Positions 10,548 through 19,434 of a DNA stretch of 64,000 bases are shown piece by piece. Numbering within the stretch: position 1 is the first letter of the stretch; every line of letters starts with the position of its first letter. Where the stretch lies: assembly GCA_037043015.1 (NCBI GenBank), contig CM073330.1:16623407-16687406 (forward strand), read 5' to 3'. The notes below the pieces were generated by a model. It worked only from the letters and a program-made list of their open reading frames with translations, had not been told where the DNA came from and ran no database searches. Made by a program: the position numbers and the translations under genes. This DNA is from Bryum argenteum (taxonomy: Eukaryota; Streptophyta; Bryopsida; Bryales; Bryaceae).

Positions 10548-10561
10548 GGTTATGGGCCCAC
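10548..10561 (+). other. Primer-binding site of A-2
   Basis: GGTTATGGGCCCAC, perfect copy of the half-tRNA iMet site, adjacent to the LTR. Confidence 0.8.
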
Positions 10562-11170
10562 TACTCTTGTAGTGAGGTTGAGTTTGAATACTTTTGGAGG
10601 CTTGGGGAGGTCAAGGAGGTGTTGCAAGCACGTGGAGGGCTGATTTGCACATGTTGGAGGTCCTTGGAGCTTTGGAGGTGCACTTAGAGCCATTTGGAGG
10701 TGTTTGAAACCATTTGGAGTCAATTGAAGTTGATTTGGAGCATTCGGAGGCAAAAGGAGCAATTCGGAGGTGTTTGGAGGTGTTTTGAAGGCATTGGGTG
10801 CTTGTAAGTGTCCATTGTAGTTGAATTGAGTCCTCCTTGCACATTGTAGGTGCTGATTTGCATTAAGGGCTCTCAAGTCATTTGTTTGAAGTGATTGTGA
10901 GCTTAGAAGGGTGGTTTGTGATCTATTAGTGCGCCTTTTGATTTGTAAGAGCTAGATCTAGCATTTGGAGTGCTTGTGTGCACACTAGGGGCTGATTTGA
11001 GCTAGTGAGGTGCTAAAGAGGTCAATTGAGGCTCTTTTACTTACATTTGAGTGATTTGGAGTTGTAGAAGCTTGTTTATGATCTGATTTGAGTGGGAGCA
11101 AGTGGATCTTGCTAGTTTGAGTGTAGAGAAGGACTTTTGTGCATTGTTTTGTGCACAAGTGTGTTTACAC
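10562..11170 (+). repeat. Leader of A-2, first part
   Basis: Closely matches the A-1 leader and ends at TACAC, the target copy of E1. The leader resumes at 19352 with the second TACAC. Confidence 0.8.
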
Positions 11171-11239
11171 TATTGAGATTCAATACAGGATGAGAGAGAA
11201 TACACACACTCAAAGCTTACAAACAAGTAGAGCAATGAA
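11171..11239 (-). repeat. E1 3' LTR, outer fragment
   Basis: The last 69 bp of LTR A in reverse complement, ending at ATGAA, the target copy of TRG-1. The variant TTCAATACAGGATGAG recurs in the mirror fragment at 49446-49516. Confidence 0.88.
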
Positions 11240-11552
11240 TATTGAAGTTCATTAGAGGGTGAGAGAGAATACAAACATCAAAGCTTACACACAAGGTAGA
11301 GCAATGAATGCTTGAATGAGATACATACTCATTCCAAGCCCTTGCTTATGTATCCATAGGTAGGCACATGGTGCTACAATCAATATGGGATAACCGAGAG
11401 GCTAAGTCCTCTCTTCTTTCTCTCTAAGGCTTTTAGGACCAGCCCTCTTCACACACCCTAGAGGACTAAGACCTAGCCTCTATTACTTACTCTAACATAC
11501 TCTAATAACTATTAGGTGCTCTTATAAACTACGAGCAACCTAATCTCTAACA
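11240..11552 (-). repeat. 3' LTR B of TRG-1
   Basis: 313 bp, next to a GTGGGAG polypurine tract on its internal side. Confidence 0.92.
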
Positions 11553-11971
11553 CTCCCACTTTGCGAGTAGTTTTCTCCTCGCAATCCCATCTCCTTGTGC
11601 CTCACCTTGGTAAACGCCTTGGTCAACATATCACCCACTATGTCCTCCATTTGGTAATACGTCAAGCTCTCCTCTCCATCCTCTAACTATCTTGGGGAAA
11701 TTTGGCAACAATGCCAATTCCCATGTGCCATTGTTTTGTTTGGTCAACTCCCACTTGCTTGCATGCACACAAGTGACCTCCTCTCCCTTATTGGATACCA
11801 TGGGCCTCGTGCACGCTGCCCCTCTTCAATCTTCCTCATGTGATTCAACATCCATTCCACATTCCACATCCTCCTCTTCCTTCTCTTTCAGCTCTTGCAC
11901 TCCTTTAGGCTCTTCTCCAACTTCAGCCTCTTGTACAACGCACGCTGAAATTGGAGTTGCATCCACCCCAA
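11553..11971 (-). pseudogene. Linker and pol tail of TRG-1
   Basis: Minus-strand remnants of the acidic integrase-RT linker (GPWYPIRER type) and the end of pol up to the polypurine tract. Not translated in phase with gag-protease. No enzyme core is present. Confidence 0.7.
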
Positions 11972-13438
11972 TCACCATAGTGGCTCCAAACTCCCACTTG
12001 GATGCATCTCCGCATTCGCATTTCGACAAGTGGCCTCTTCCGCAATCACCACATCACGAGCCGCTGAATTTGATGTCCTATTCTTGATTTGCATGCCATT
12101 TACCATCCTTTCAAGGACCTTCAAATTCTTCACATTCAAATGCCCAAGGCGCCTATGGCGTAGCTCCAAAGGCGCTGATTGTGGCATTTGGTGTGCCACA
12201 TTGGCCATATCATACATAGAGAAGGGCATTTGATACAAACTCCCTTCTCTTGGCAATCTAGCAATCACCTTCCTATTTGCAGCCCTCACAATGCATGCAT
12301 CATCATCAAACTCCACCTTTAAGCCATTAAGAGCAAGCTTTGCTATGGATAACAAATTTCTCTTTAACTTTGGGATGTGGAGAACCTCCTTTATGTTGAT
12401 TTTGTGCTTTACTCCCATCACCTTCACCTCCTCAACAATGGTGCCAACTCCGACCGCATGCACAATACTACCATCTCCCAAGTGCACATTTCGTGGTGGT
12501 GATATTACCTCATATGTTTGAAATGCTGCCCTATAATGTGACATGTGCTTGGTGGCTCCCGAATCCATGATCCACTTGTCAATGGTGTTGTCATCTCCAT
12601 CTCCATTTGCAAAGGCATGCTCTTCCCACATCTCCTCTTTGCTTGCAACAACGGCGCTTACAAACGCATACTCCTCCTCATTGTCTTTGTTTCTTGCATT
12701 ATTGGCACTCTCCTTCTCCTTCTTGTCTTGGAAGCAATACCTTGCAATGTGGCCCGGTTTGCCACAATTGAAGCACGTCCTTGGCCCATTTTGCATCCTC
12801 CGTTTGTTTTGAGCCGCCACCAACGCTTCCTCACCACTTTGAGCACCCCTCTCCTTCCTCTTGGACACTTCATGCATCAACCTTGACACCACAAACTCCA
12901 TCTTAAGGTCAGCAAGTTGCAAGGTCTCTAAAGCCGTTATCAAGTGCTCAAATGAAGATGGGAGACTATCAAGCAAGGTCATAACAATATCCTCCTCCTT
13001 CATGGGCACATCCAAGCAAGCAAGTTGATCCGCAAGTGCCTTGATGTTGTTGATGTGCTCCAACAAGTCAGCCCCTTCTTCCATCTTGATTGTGAAGAAC
13101 TTGCGCCTCAAGAAGAGTATGTTGGACAAGCTTTTTGTCTCATGGATGTTACAAAGTACCCTCCATGCTTCCGCTGGTCCTTTGCAACTCTTGATGTGAG
13201 CAAGTTGCGCATCCACCAAATTGAGCCCAATCATGGACATGGCCTTCCTCACCCTCCTTTGGTACTCCTTCTTGTCCTTGTCACTTGCATGAGATGGTGG
13301 TGCCTCCTCCGTGCCTTCAACAATCTCCCACAAGTCCATGGAATCGAGTGCCAAGTTCATCTTGAACTTCCACAAGTTGAAGTTGGTGCCATTGAACTTC
13401 TCAAGCACCCTAACACTCTCACCCTCCAAGGAAGCCAT
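11972..13438 (-). CDS. Gag-protease protein of TRG-1, looks whole
   Basis: 488 residues from the ATG of MASLEGESV, chosen over an upstream ATG 11 codons earlier because all relatives start here in an ATGGC context. Residues from this start: Gag domain about 1-200 (FNLWKFKMNLALDSMDLWE, LLEHINNIKALADQLACLDV); CCHC knuckle CFNCGKPGHIARYC 222-235; protease core IMDSGATKHM about 290-299; pre-integrase LRHRRLGHLNVKNL about 426-440; then a short tail ending GSLEPLW. The Gag part would form particles and bind RNA, and the protease would mature Gag. No integrase or RT is attached, the layout of TR-GAG elements. Confidence 0.85.
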   Translation of the reverse strand: MASLEGESVRVLEKFNGTNFNLWKFKMNLALDSMDLWEIVEGTEEAPPSHASDKDKKEYQRRVRKAMSMIGLNLVDAQLAHIKSCKGPAEAWRVLCNIHETKSLSNILFLRRKFFTIKMEEGADLLEHINNIKALADQLACLDVPMKEEDIVMTLLDSLPSSFEHLITALETLQLADLKMEFVVSRLMHEVSKRKERGAQSGEEALVAAQNKRRMQNGPRTCFNCGKPGHIARYCFQDKKEKESANNARNKDNEEEYAFVSAVVASKEEMWEEHAFANGDGDDNTIDKWIMDSGATKHMSHYRAAFQTYEVISPPRNVHLGDGSIVHAVGVGTIVEEVKVMGVKHKINIKEVLHIPKLKRNLLSIAKLALNGLKVEFDDDACIVRAANRKVIARLPREGSLYQMPFSMYDMANVAHQMPQSAPLELRHRRLGHLNVKNLKVLERMVNGMQIKNRTSNSAARDVVIAEEATCRNANAEMHPSGSLEPLW

Positions 13439-15174
13439 GGCAAAGCACAAACGCTGCCCTAACCACACCAACCACTCAAATCTAGCTTCACAGACTCAAA
13501 TCAGCCCTCTTGGAGTGTGCAATGTTGAAGAATAGATTGCTCGTAGTTTATAAGAGCAATTAGTACTTGTTAGAGTATATATATATATATATATGGAAGC
13601 TTATACTTAGTATTCTAGAGTGTGAAAAGGGGCTGGTCGTAAGAGCAATAGTGAGGGGAGAGAAGATCAGCCCACTTTGTTGACTATAGAAGGCAAGTAG
13701 GTGGTGGCAAAGACTAAAGGGGCACACATGTGAACCATGTGGGGCCAAAGGCACTTAGAAAATGTACAAGAAGGCACTAGGAAGGTGCCAATAAGGAAGT
13801 ATAAGTAAAGGCCTTTGTTAGAAGGCAATATCTCATTTCAAGCATTCATTGCTCTACTTGTTTGTAAGCTTTGAGTGTGTTGTATTCTCTCTCTTCCTCT
13901 ATTGAATCTCAATATGCAAACACACTTGTGCACAAAACAATGCACAATAAGCCCCTCCAATATTCAAACGAGCAAGATCCACTTGCTCCCACTCAAATCA
14001 GATCACACTCAAGCTATTTGACCTCCAAATACTAGATCTAAATCTCTCCAACACTCTAAAGGTGTAAATGCACCTCAAAGCACTCACATCAGCCCCTACA
14101 AGTGTGCAAACACACTTGAGCACAAAAGCAATGCTCAATAAGCCTCCCCAACACTCAAACAAGCAAGTTTCACTTGCTCCCACTCACATCAGATCTCATT
14201 CAAGCTATTTGACCACCAAATGCTAGATCTAGATGTCTAATACACACACAAGGTGTATTTGCACCTCTAAGCACTCAAATCAGCCCTCTATGCCTCCAAA
14301 TGAGCACTTGTGCACTCTCTACACTAGGTCAGCCCTCAATCCATGTCAAAGAAGCTTCTAGATCAACAAATCACTCAAATCTATGCTTGGACGCCTCAAG
14401 CCACCGCTTTTGCACCTCAATGTGCTCAAATCAGTCCTCAATGCACACAAATGAGCACTTGTGCACTCCCTTCACTAGATCAGCTCCCAATATATGTCAA
14501 GAAAGCTTGTAGACCTTCAAATCACTCAAAAGTAAGCTTAGGAGTCTCAAATCACCACTTTAGCACCACAATGGATCAAATCAGCCCTTTGTGTGCACAC
14601 ATGCACCCCAAATGCTAGATTCAGCCCTCAATACTTCAAGTGCACTTCAAGTTGATCACAATTAGCACTCCAAAAGCTCAAAACCACTCCAAACAAAGGA
14701 TTTGGTAGCCAACAATGCAAATCAGCACCTCCTTGTGTTAGTATCACTCTACCTAAGACAAGGGAAGCATACAATACTCCAATGCCTTCAAGAGTCCTCC
14801 AAACACCTCCAAAGTGCTTCAATTGCCTCCAAATGCTCCAAATCACCTCCAAACACCTCCAAACACCTCTAAATGGTTGCAAACACCTCCAAATGGCTCC
14901 AAGTGCACCTCCAAAGCTCCAAATGGTTGCAAGCACCTCCAAGTGGTTGCACACCTCCAAGTGCACCTCCAAAACTCCAAATGGTTGCAAAACAACGTTA
15001 AATGCCTCCAAATTACCTCCACACACATCCAAATGGTTGCAAACACCTCCAAATGGCTCCAAGTGCACCTCCAAAGCTCCAAGGAGTGCAAATCAGCCCA
15101 CCAAGTGTGTGCAACACCTCCTTGACCTCTCCAAGCCTCCAAATGTATTCTAACTCAACCTCACTACAAGAGTA
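13439..15174 (-). repeat. Leader of TRG-1
   Basis: Long leader with GGGCTGATTTGAG modules and, next to the PBS, CCTCCAAATGGTTGCAAACA-type tandem repeats (about 14780-15130). It is interrupted by solo LTR A at 13523-13914. I see no gene here. Confidence 0.8.
13523..13914 (+). mobile_element. Solo LTR A in TRG-1 leader
   Basis: 392 bp with a long TA run (about 13575-13595), flanked by TGCAA at 13518-13522 and 13915-13919. A lone LTR with intact target copies is the usual product of LTR-LTR recombination after insertion. The mirror arm carries the same solo LTR at 46731-47144 in the same place. Confidence 0.93.
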
Positions 15175-15188
15175 GTGGGCCCATAACC
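15175..15188 (-). other. Primer-binding site of TRG-1
   Basis: GTGGGCCCATAACC on the plus strand, perfect half-tRNA iMet site in reverse complement, adjacent to the 5' LTR. Confidence 0.8.
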
Positions 15189-15501
15189 TATTGAAGTTCA
15201 ATAGAGGGTGAGAGAGAATACAAACATCAAAGCTTACACACAAGGTAGAGCAATGAATGCTTGAATGAGATACATACTCATTCCAAGCCCTTGCTTATGT
15301 ATCCATAGGTAGGCACATGGTGCTACAATCAATATGGGATAACCGAGAGGCTAAGTCCTCTCTTCTTTCTCTCTAAGGCTTTTAGGACCAGCCCTCTTCA
15401 CACACCCTAGAGGACTAAGACCTAGCCTCTATTACTTACTCTAACATACTCTAATAACTATTAGGTGCTCTTATAAACTACGAGCAACCTAATCTCTAAC
15501 A
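15189..15501 (-). repeat. 5' LTR B of TRG-1
   Basis: 313 bp, one difference from the 3' partner by eye. Confidence 0.92.
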
Positions 15502-15864
15502 ATGAATGCTTGAAATAAGATATTGCCTTCTAACAAAGGCCTTTACTTATACTTCCTTATAGGCACCTTCCTAGTGCCTTCTTGTACATTTTCCAAGTGC
15601 CTTTGACCCACATGTGTGCCCCTTTAGTCTTTGCCACCACCTACTTGCCTCCTAAAGTCAACAAAGAGGGCTGGTCTTCTCTCCCCTCACTATTGCTCTT
15701 ACGACCAGCCCCTTTTCACACTCTAGAATACTAAGTATAAGCTTCCATATATATATACTCTAACAAGTACTAATTGCTCTTATAAACTACGAGCAATCTA
15801 TTCTTCAACAACTCTAATAACTATTAGTTGCTCTTATAAACTACGAGCAACCTAATCTCTAACA
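15502..15864 (-). repeat. E1 3' LTR, inner fragment
   Basis: The rest of the head-extended LTR A, starting at the second ATGAA. The final 54 bp (about 15811-15864) is the LTR B-type head, next to the CTCCCACTTT polypurine tract. Confidence 0.9.
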
Positions 15865-16395
15865 CTCCCACTTTGCGAGTAGTTTTCTCCTCGCAATCCC
15901 ATCTCCTTGTGCCTCACCTTCGTAAACTCCTTGGTCAACATATCACCCACTATGTGCGCCATTAGTTTATACCTCAAGCTTCCTCTCCATCCTCTAACAA
16001 TGTTGCGCGCATTTGGCAACAAAGCCAATTCCCATGCGCCATTGGCCATACTAGATGTCTACTTGTCTTGTTTGGTCAACTCCCACTTGCTTGCATGCAC
16101 ACTTTGCAAAGCATCACCCAAACTCAAAGTATCATCAAAAACAAATCAGATTTGCACGTTCAACCTCAATAGATGGGGGAAGAATATGGTCTAACCACCA
16201 CTCACCAAGTGACCTCCTCTCCCTTATTGGATACCATGGGCCTTGTGCACACTGCCCCTCTTCAATCTTCCTCATGTATTTCAACCTCCACATCCTCCTC
16301 TTTTGTCTCTTTCGGCTCTTGCACTCCTTTAGGCTCTTCTCCAACTTAAGCCTCTTGTACAACGCACGCTGAAATTGGAGTTGCATCCACCCCAA
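15865..16395 (-). pseudogene. Linker and pol tail of E1
   Basis: Minus-strand linker (GEWWLDHILPPSIEVERAN) and pol tail (GENYSQSGSV), without enzyme cores. The same layout occurs in E2, TRG-1 and the scrap at 1555-2705. Confidence 0.75.
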
Positions 16396-17862
16396 TCACC
16401 ATAGTGGCTCCAAACTCCCACTTGGATGCATCTCCACATCCGCATCTTGACAAGTGGCCTCCTCCGCAATCACCACATCACGAGCCGCTGAATTTGATGT
16501 ACTATTCTTGATTTGCATGCCATTTACCATCCTTTCAAGGACCTCCAAATTCTTCACATTCAAATGCCCAAGGCGCCTATGGCGTAGCTCCAAAGGCGCT
16601 GATTGTGGCATTTGGTGTGCCACATTGGCCATATCATACATAGAGAAGGGCATTTGATACAAACTCCCTTCTCTTGGCAATCTAGCAATCACCTTCCTAT
16701 TTGCAGCCCTCACAATGCATGCATTATCATCAAACTCCACCTTTAAGCCATTAAGAGCAAGCTTTGCTATGGATAACAAATTTCTCTTTAACTTTGGGAT
16801 GTGGAGAACCTCCTTTATGTTGATTTTGTGCTTTGCTCTCATCACCTTCACCTCCTCAACAATGGTGCCAACTCCGACCGCATGCACAATACTACCATCT
16901 CCCAAGTGCACATTTCGTGGTGGTGATAGTACCTCATATGTTTGAAATGCTGCCCTATGAGGTGACATGTGCTTGGTGGCTCCGGAATCCATGATCCACT
17001 TGGCCATGGTGTTGTCATCTCCATCTCCACTTGCAAACGCATGCTCTTCCCACATCTCCTCTTTGCTTGCAACAACGGCGCTTACAAAGGCATACTCCTC
17101 CTCATTGTCTTTGTTTCTTGCATTATTGGCACTCTCCTTCTCCTTCTTGTCTTGGAAGCAATACCTTGCAATGTGGCCCGGTTTGCCACAATTGAAGCAC
17201 GTCCTTGGCCCATTTTGCATCCTTCCTTTGTTTTGAGCCGCCACCAACGCTTCCTCACCACTTTGAGCACCCTTCTCCTTTCTCTTGGACACTTCATGCA
17301 TCAACCTTGACACCACAAACTCCATCTTAAGGTCAGCAAGTTGCAAGGTCTCTAAAGTCGTTATCAAGTGCTCAAATGAACATGGGAGACTATCAAGCAA
17401 GGTCATAACAATATCCTCTTCTTTCATGGGCACATCCAAGCAAGCAAGTTGATCCGCAAGTGCCTTGATGTTGTTGATGTGCTCCAACAAGTCAGCCCCT
17501 TCCTCCATCTTGATTGTGAAGAACTTGCGCCTCACGAAGAGTATGTTGGACAAGCTTTTTGTCTCATGGATGTTGCAAAGCACCCTCCATGCTTCCGCTG
17601 GTCCTTTGCAACTCTTGATGTGAGCAAGTTGGGCATCCACCAAACTGAGTCCAATCATTGACATGGCCTTCCTCACCCTCCTTTGGTACTCCTTCTTGTC
17701 CTTGTCACTTGCATGAGAAGGTGGTGCCTCCTCCGTGCCTTCAAAAATCTCCCACAAGTCCATGGAATCGAGCGCCAAGTTCATCTTAAACTTCCAAAGG
17801 TGGAAGTTGTTGCCATTGAACTTTTCAAGCACCCTAACACTCTCTCCCTCAAAAGAAGCCAT
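16396..17862 (-). CDS. Gag-protease protein of E1, looks whole
   Basis: 488 residues from MASFEGESV (ATG four codons inside the longer frame, in an ATGGC context). Domain order equals TRG-1: UBN2-type Gag, CCHC knuckle CFNCGKPGHIARYC, protease DSGATKHM, pre-integrase LRHRRLGHLN, short acidic tail ending GSLEPLW. Subfamily marks are GNNFHLWKFKMN and KVMRAKHKIN; E2 shares both. It would make particles and mature Gag; reverse transcription and integration must come from A- or D-type elements. The uninterrupted frame together with near-identical LTRs points to recent activity. Confidence 0.85.
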   Translation of the reverse strand: MASFEGESVRVLEKFNGNNFHLWKFKMNLALDSMDLWEIFEGTEEAPPSHASDKDKKEYQRRVRKAMSMIGLSLVDAQLAHIKSCKGPAEAWRVLCNIHETKSLSNILFVRRKFFTIKMEEGADLLEHINNIKALADQLACLDVPMKEEDIVMTLLDSLPCSFEHLITTLETLQLADLKMEFVVSRLMHEVSKRKEKGAQSGEEALVAAQNKGRMQNGPRTCFNCGKPGHIARYCFQDKKEKESANNARNKDNEEEYAFVSAVVASKEEMWEEHAFASGDGDDNTMAKWIMDSGATKHMSPHRAAFQTYEVLSPPRNVHLGDGSIVHAVGVGTIVEEVKVMRAKHKINIKEVLHIPKLKRNLLSIAKLALNGLKVEFDDNACIVRAANRKVIARLPREGSLYQMPFSMYDMANVAHQMPQSAPLELRHRRLGHLNVKNLEVLERMVNGMQIKNSTSNSAARDVVIAEEATCQDADVEMHPSGSLEPLW

Positions 17863-18910
17863 GGCTAGACACAAACGCTGCCGTTACAACACCAACAACC
17901 CAAATCTACAACCTAAACACTCAAATCAGCCCCTTACGAGTGTGCAAACACACTTGTGCACAAAACTATGCACAAGAAGCCCCTCCAACACTCAAACCAG
18001 CAAGATCCACTTGCTCCCACTCAAATCAGATCACACTCAAGCTCTTTCACGTCCAAATGCTAGATCTAGGCTTCCCCCACACCCACAAGGTGTATAAGCA
18101 CCTCAAAGCACTCAAATCAGTCCTCAATGCCTCTAAATGAGCACTTGTGCACTCCCTACACTAGATCAACCCTCAATCAATGTCAAATAAGCTTCATGAA
18201 ACTCAAATCACTCAAATCTCAACTTAGGAGCCTCAAGACACCTCTCTTGCACCACAAATGCTCAAATCAGCCCCTTGTGTGCACACATGCACCACAAATG
18301 CACAAATCAGCCCCTTGTGTGCACACATGCACCACAAATGCTCAAATCAGCCCCTTGTGTGCACACATGCACCACAAATGCTCAAATCAGCCCCTTGTGT
18401 GCACACATGCACCCTAAGTGCTAGATTCGGCCCTCAATATCGCAAGTCCACTCAAGTAGATCACAAATAAACACTCCTAAGCTCATAACCACTCCCAACA
18501 AAAGGATTTGGTAGCCATCAATGCAAATCAGCACCTTCTTGTGTTAGAAACACTCTAACCAAGACAAGGGAAGCTCACAATCCTCCAATGCCTTGAAGAG
18601 ACCTCCAAACACCTCCAAAATGCTCCAATTGCCTCCAAATGCCTCAAATCACCTCTATACGCCTCCAAATGGCTCCAAGTACACCTCCAAAGCACCAAAT
18701 GGTTGCAAACACCTCCAAGTGGTTGCACACACCTCCAAATGGCTCCAAATGCACCTCCAAAGCCCCAAACGGTTGCAAACACCTTCAAATGGCTCCAAAT
18801 GCACCTCCAATGCTCCAAGGAGTGCAAATCAGCCCTCTACGTGTGTGCAACACCTCCTTGACCTCTCCAAGCCTCCAAATGTATTCAAACTCAACCTCAC
18901 TACAAGAGTA
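17863..18910 (-). repeat. Leader of E1
   Basis: About 1.05 kb non-coding. It holds a 40-bp tandem array (18251-18410) and CCTCCAAATGGCTCCAA-type repeats (about 18600-18830). Confidence 0.8.
18251..18410 (-). repeat. 40-bp tandem array, four copies, in E1 leader
   Basis: Four head-to-tail 40-bp units containing CTCAAATCAGCCCCTTGTGT and GCACACATGC. E2 has about three units in the same place (30540-30664), and other leaders have one. There are no unique spacers, so it is not a CRISPR array. Confidence 0.88.
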
Positions 18911-18924
18911 GTGGGCCCATAACC
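18911..18924 (-). other. Primer-binding site of E1
   Basis: GTGGGCCCATAACC on the plus strand, adjacent to the 5' LTR. Confidence 0.8.
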
Positions 18925-19351
18925 TATTGAGATTCAATAGAGGAAGAGAGAGAATACACACACTCAAAGCTTACAAACAAGTAGAGCAATGAATGCTTGA
19001 AATGAGATATTGCCTTCTAACAAAGGCCTTTACTTATACTTCCTTATAGGCACCTTCCTAGTGCCTTCTTGTACATTTTCCAAGTGCCTTTGACCCACAT
19101 GTGTGCCCCTTTAGTCTTTGCCACCACCTACTTGCCTCCTAAAGTCAACAAAGAGGGCTGGTCTTCTCTCCCCTCACTATTGCTCTTACGACCAGCCCCT
19201 TTTCACACTCTAGAATACTAAGTATAAGCTTCCATATATATATACTCTAACAAGTACTAATTGCTCTTATAAACTACGAGCAATCTATTCTTCAACAACT
19301 CTAATAACTATTAGTTGCTCTTATAAACTACGAGCAACCTAATCTCTAACA
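18925..19351 (-). repeat. 5' LTR of E1 (head-extended LTR A)
   Basis: 427 bp. On the minus strand it begins TGTTAGAGATTAGGTTGCTC (LTR B-type head, about 54 bp) and continues as a complete LTR A. The same composite ends E2 at 27728-28154. Confidence 0.9.
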
Positions 19352-19434
19352 TACACACTAGTAGGGGGCTGATTTGAGTGCTTGGTAGCTCGCTTGAGTT
19401 GTTGGTGTCGTAAGGGCAGCGCGTGTGCTTGGCT
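19352..19434 (+). repeat. Leader of A-2, second part
   Basis: Begins with TACAC, the second target copy of E1, and runs to the gag start. Confidence 0.85.

Larger units (their letters stand above)
11240..15501 (-). mobile_element. TRG-1: complete TR-GAG element
   Basis: LTR B pair 11240-11552 (3') and 15189-15501 (5') differs at one position by eye. ATGAA flanks it at 11235-11239 and 15502-15506. Internal order on the minus strand: PBS, long leader, gag-protease frame, linker, pol tail, polypurine tract. It lacks integrase, RT and RNase H core. A solo LTR A (13523-13914) sits in its leader. It looks whole for its type, since the gag-protease frame is uninterrupted. Recent insertion. Confidence 0.93.
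1..16000. repeat. Left arm of large inverted duplication
   Basis: The block order here recurs in reverse complement at about 44.5-60.95 kb: LTR C, leader, antisense RT, LTR B, TR-GAG scrap, A-1, antisense gag-integrase, LTR D, LTR A, leader, TRG-1 with solo LTR. Nested-insertion junctions and their duplicated target sites are the same in both arms, so the arms are copies of one already nested locus and not independent pile-ups. The inner edge lies in TR-GAG sequence near 16 kb and cannot be placed exactly. The outer edge may lie left of the window. Confidence 0.8.
11171..19351 (-). mobile_element. Element E1: TR-GAG element with head-extended LTR A
   Basis: The 5' LTR is 18925-19351. The 3' LTR is split into 11171-11239 and 15502-15864 by TRG-1. 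TACAC flanks both outer ends (11166-11170, 19352-19356). Each LTR is an LTR A with an extra head of about 54 bp of LTR B type (427 bp intact). Inside lie PBS, leader with a 40-bp tandem array, a whole gag-protease frame and a pol tail, with no integrase, RT or RNase H core. The LTR parts are nearly identical, so the insertion is recent. It must have used enzymes supplied in trans. Confidence 0.9.

Noticed and set aside
14628-15074. Open frames of about 100-150 residues rich in Leu, Trp and Glu, also at 24916-25362, 34296-34742, 41645-42091 and 45604-46050
   Set aside because: They are translations of the short-period leader repeat, open in several frames and on both strands. There is no protein-like composition and no conserved start.
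18251-18410. CRISPR-like array
   Set aside because: Units are directly adjacent, with no unique spacers and no cas genes, in a plant-type retroelement leader.
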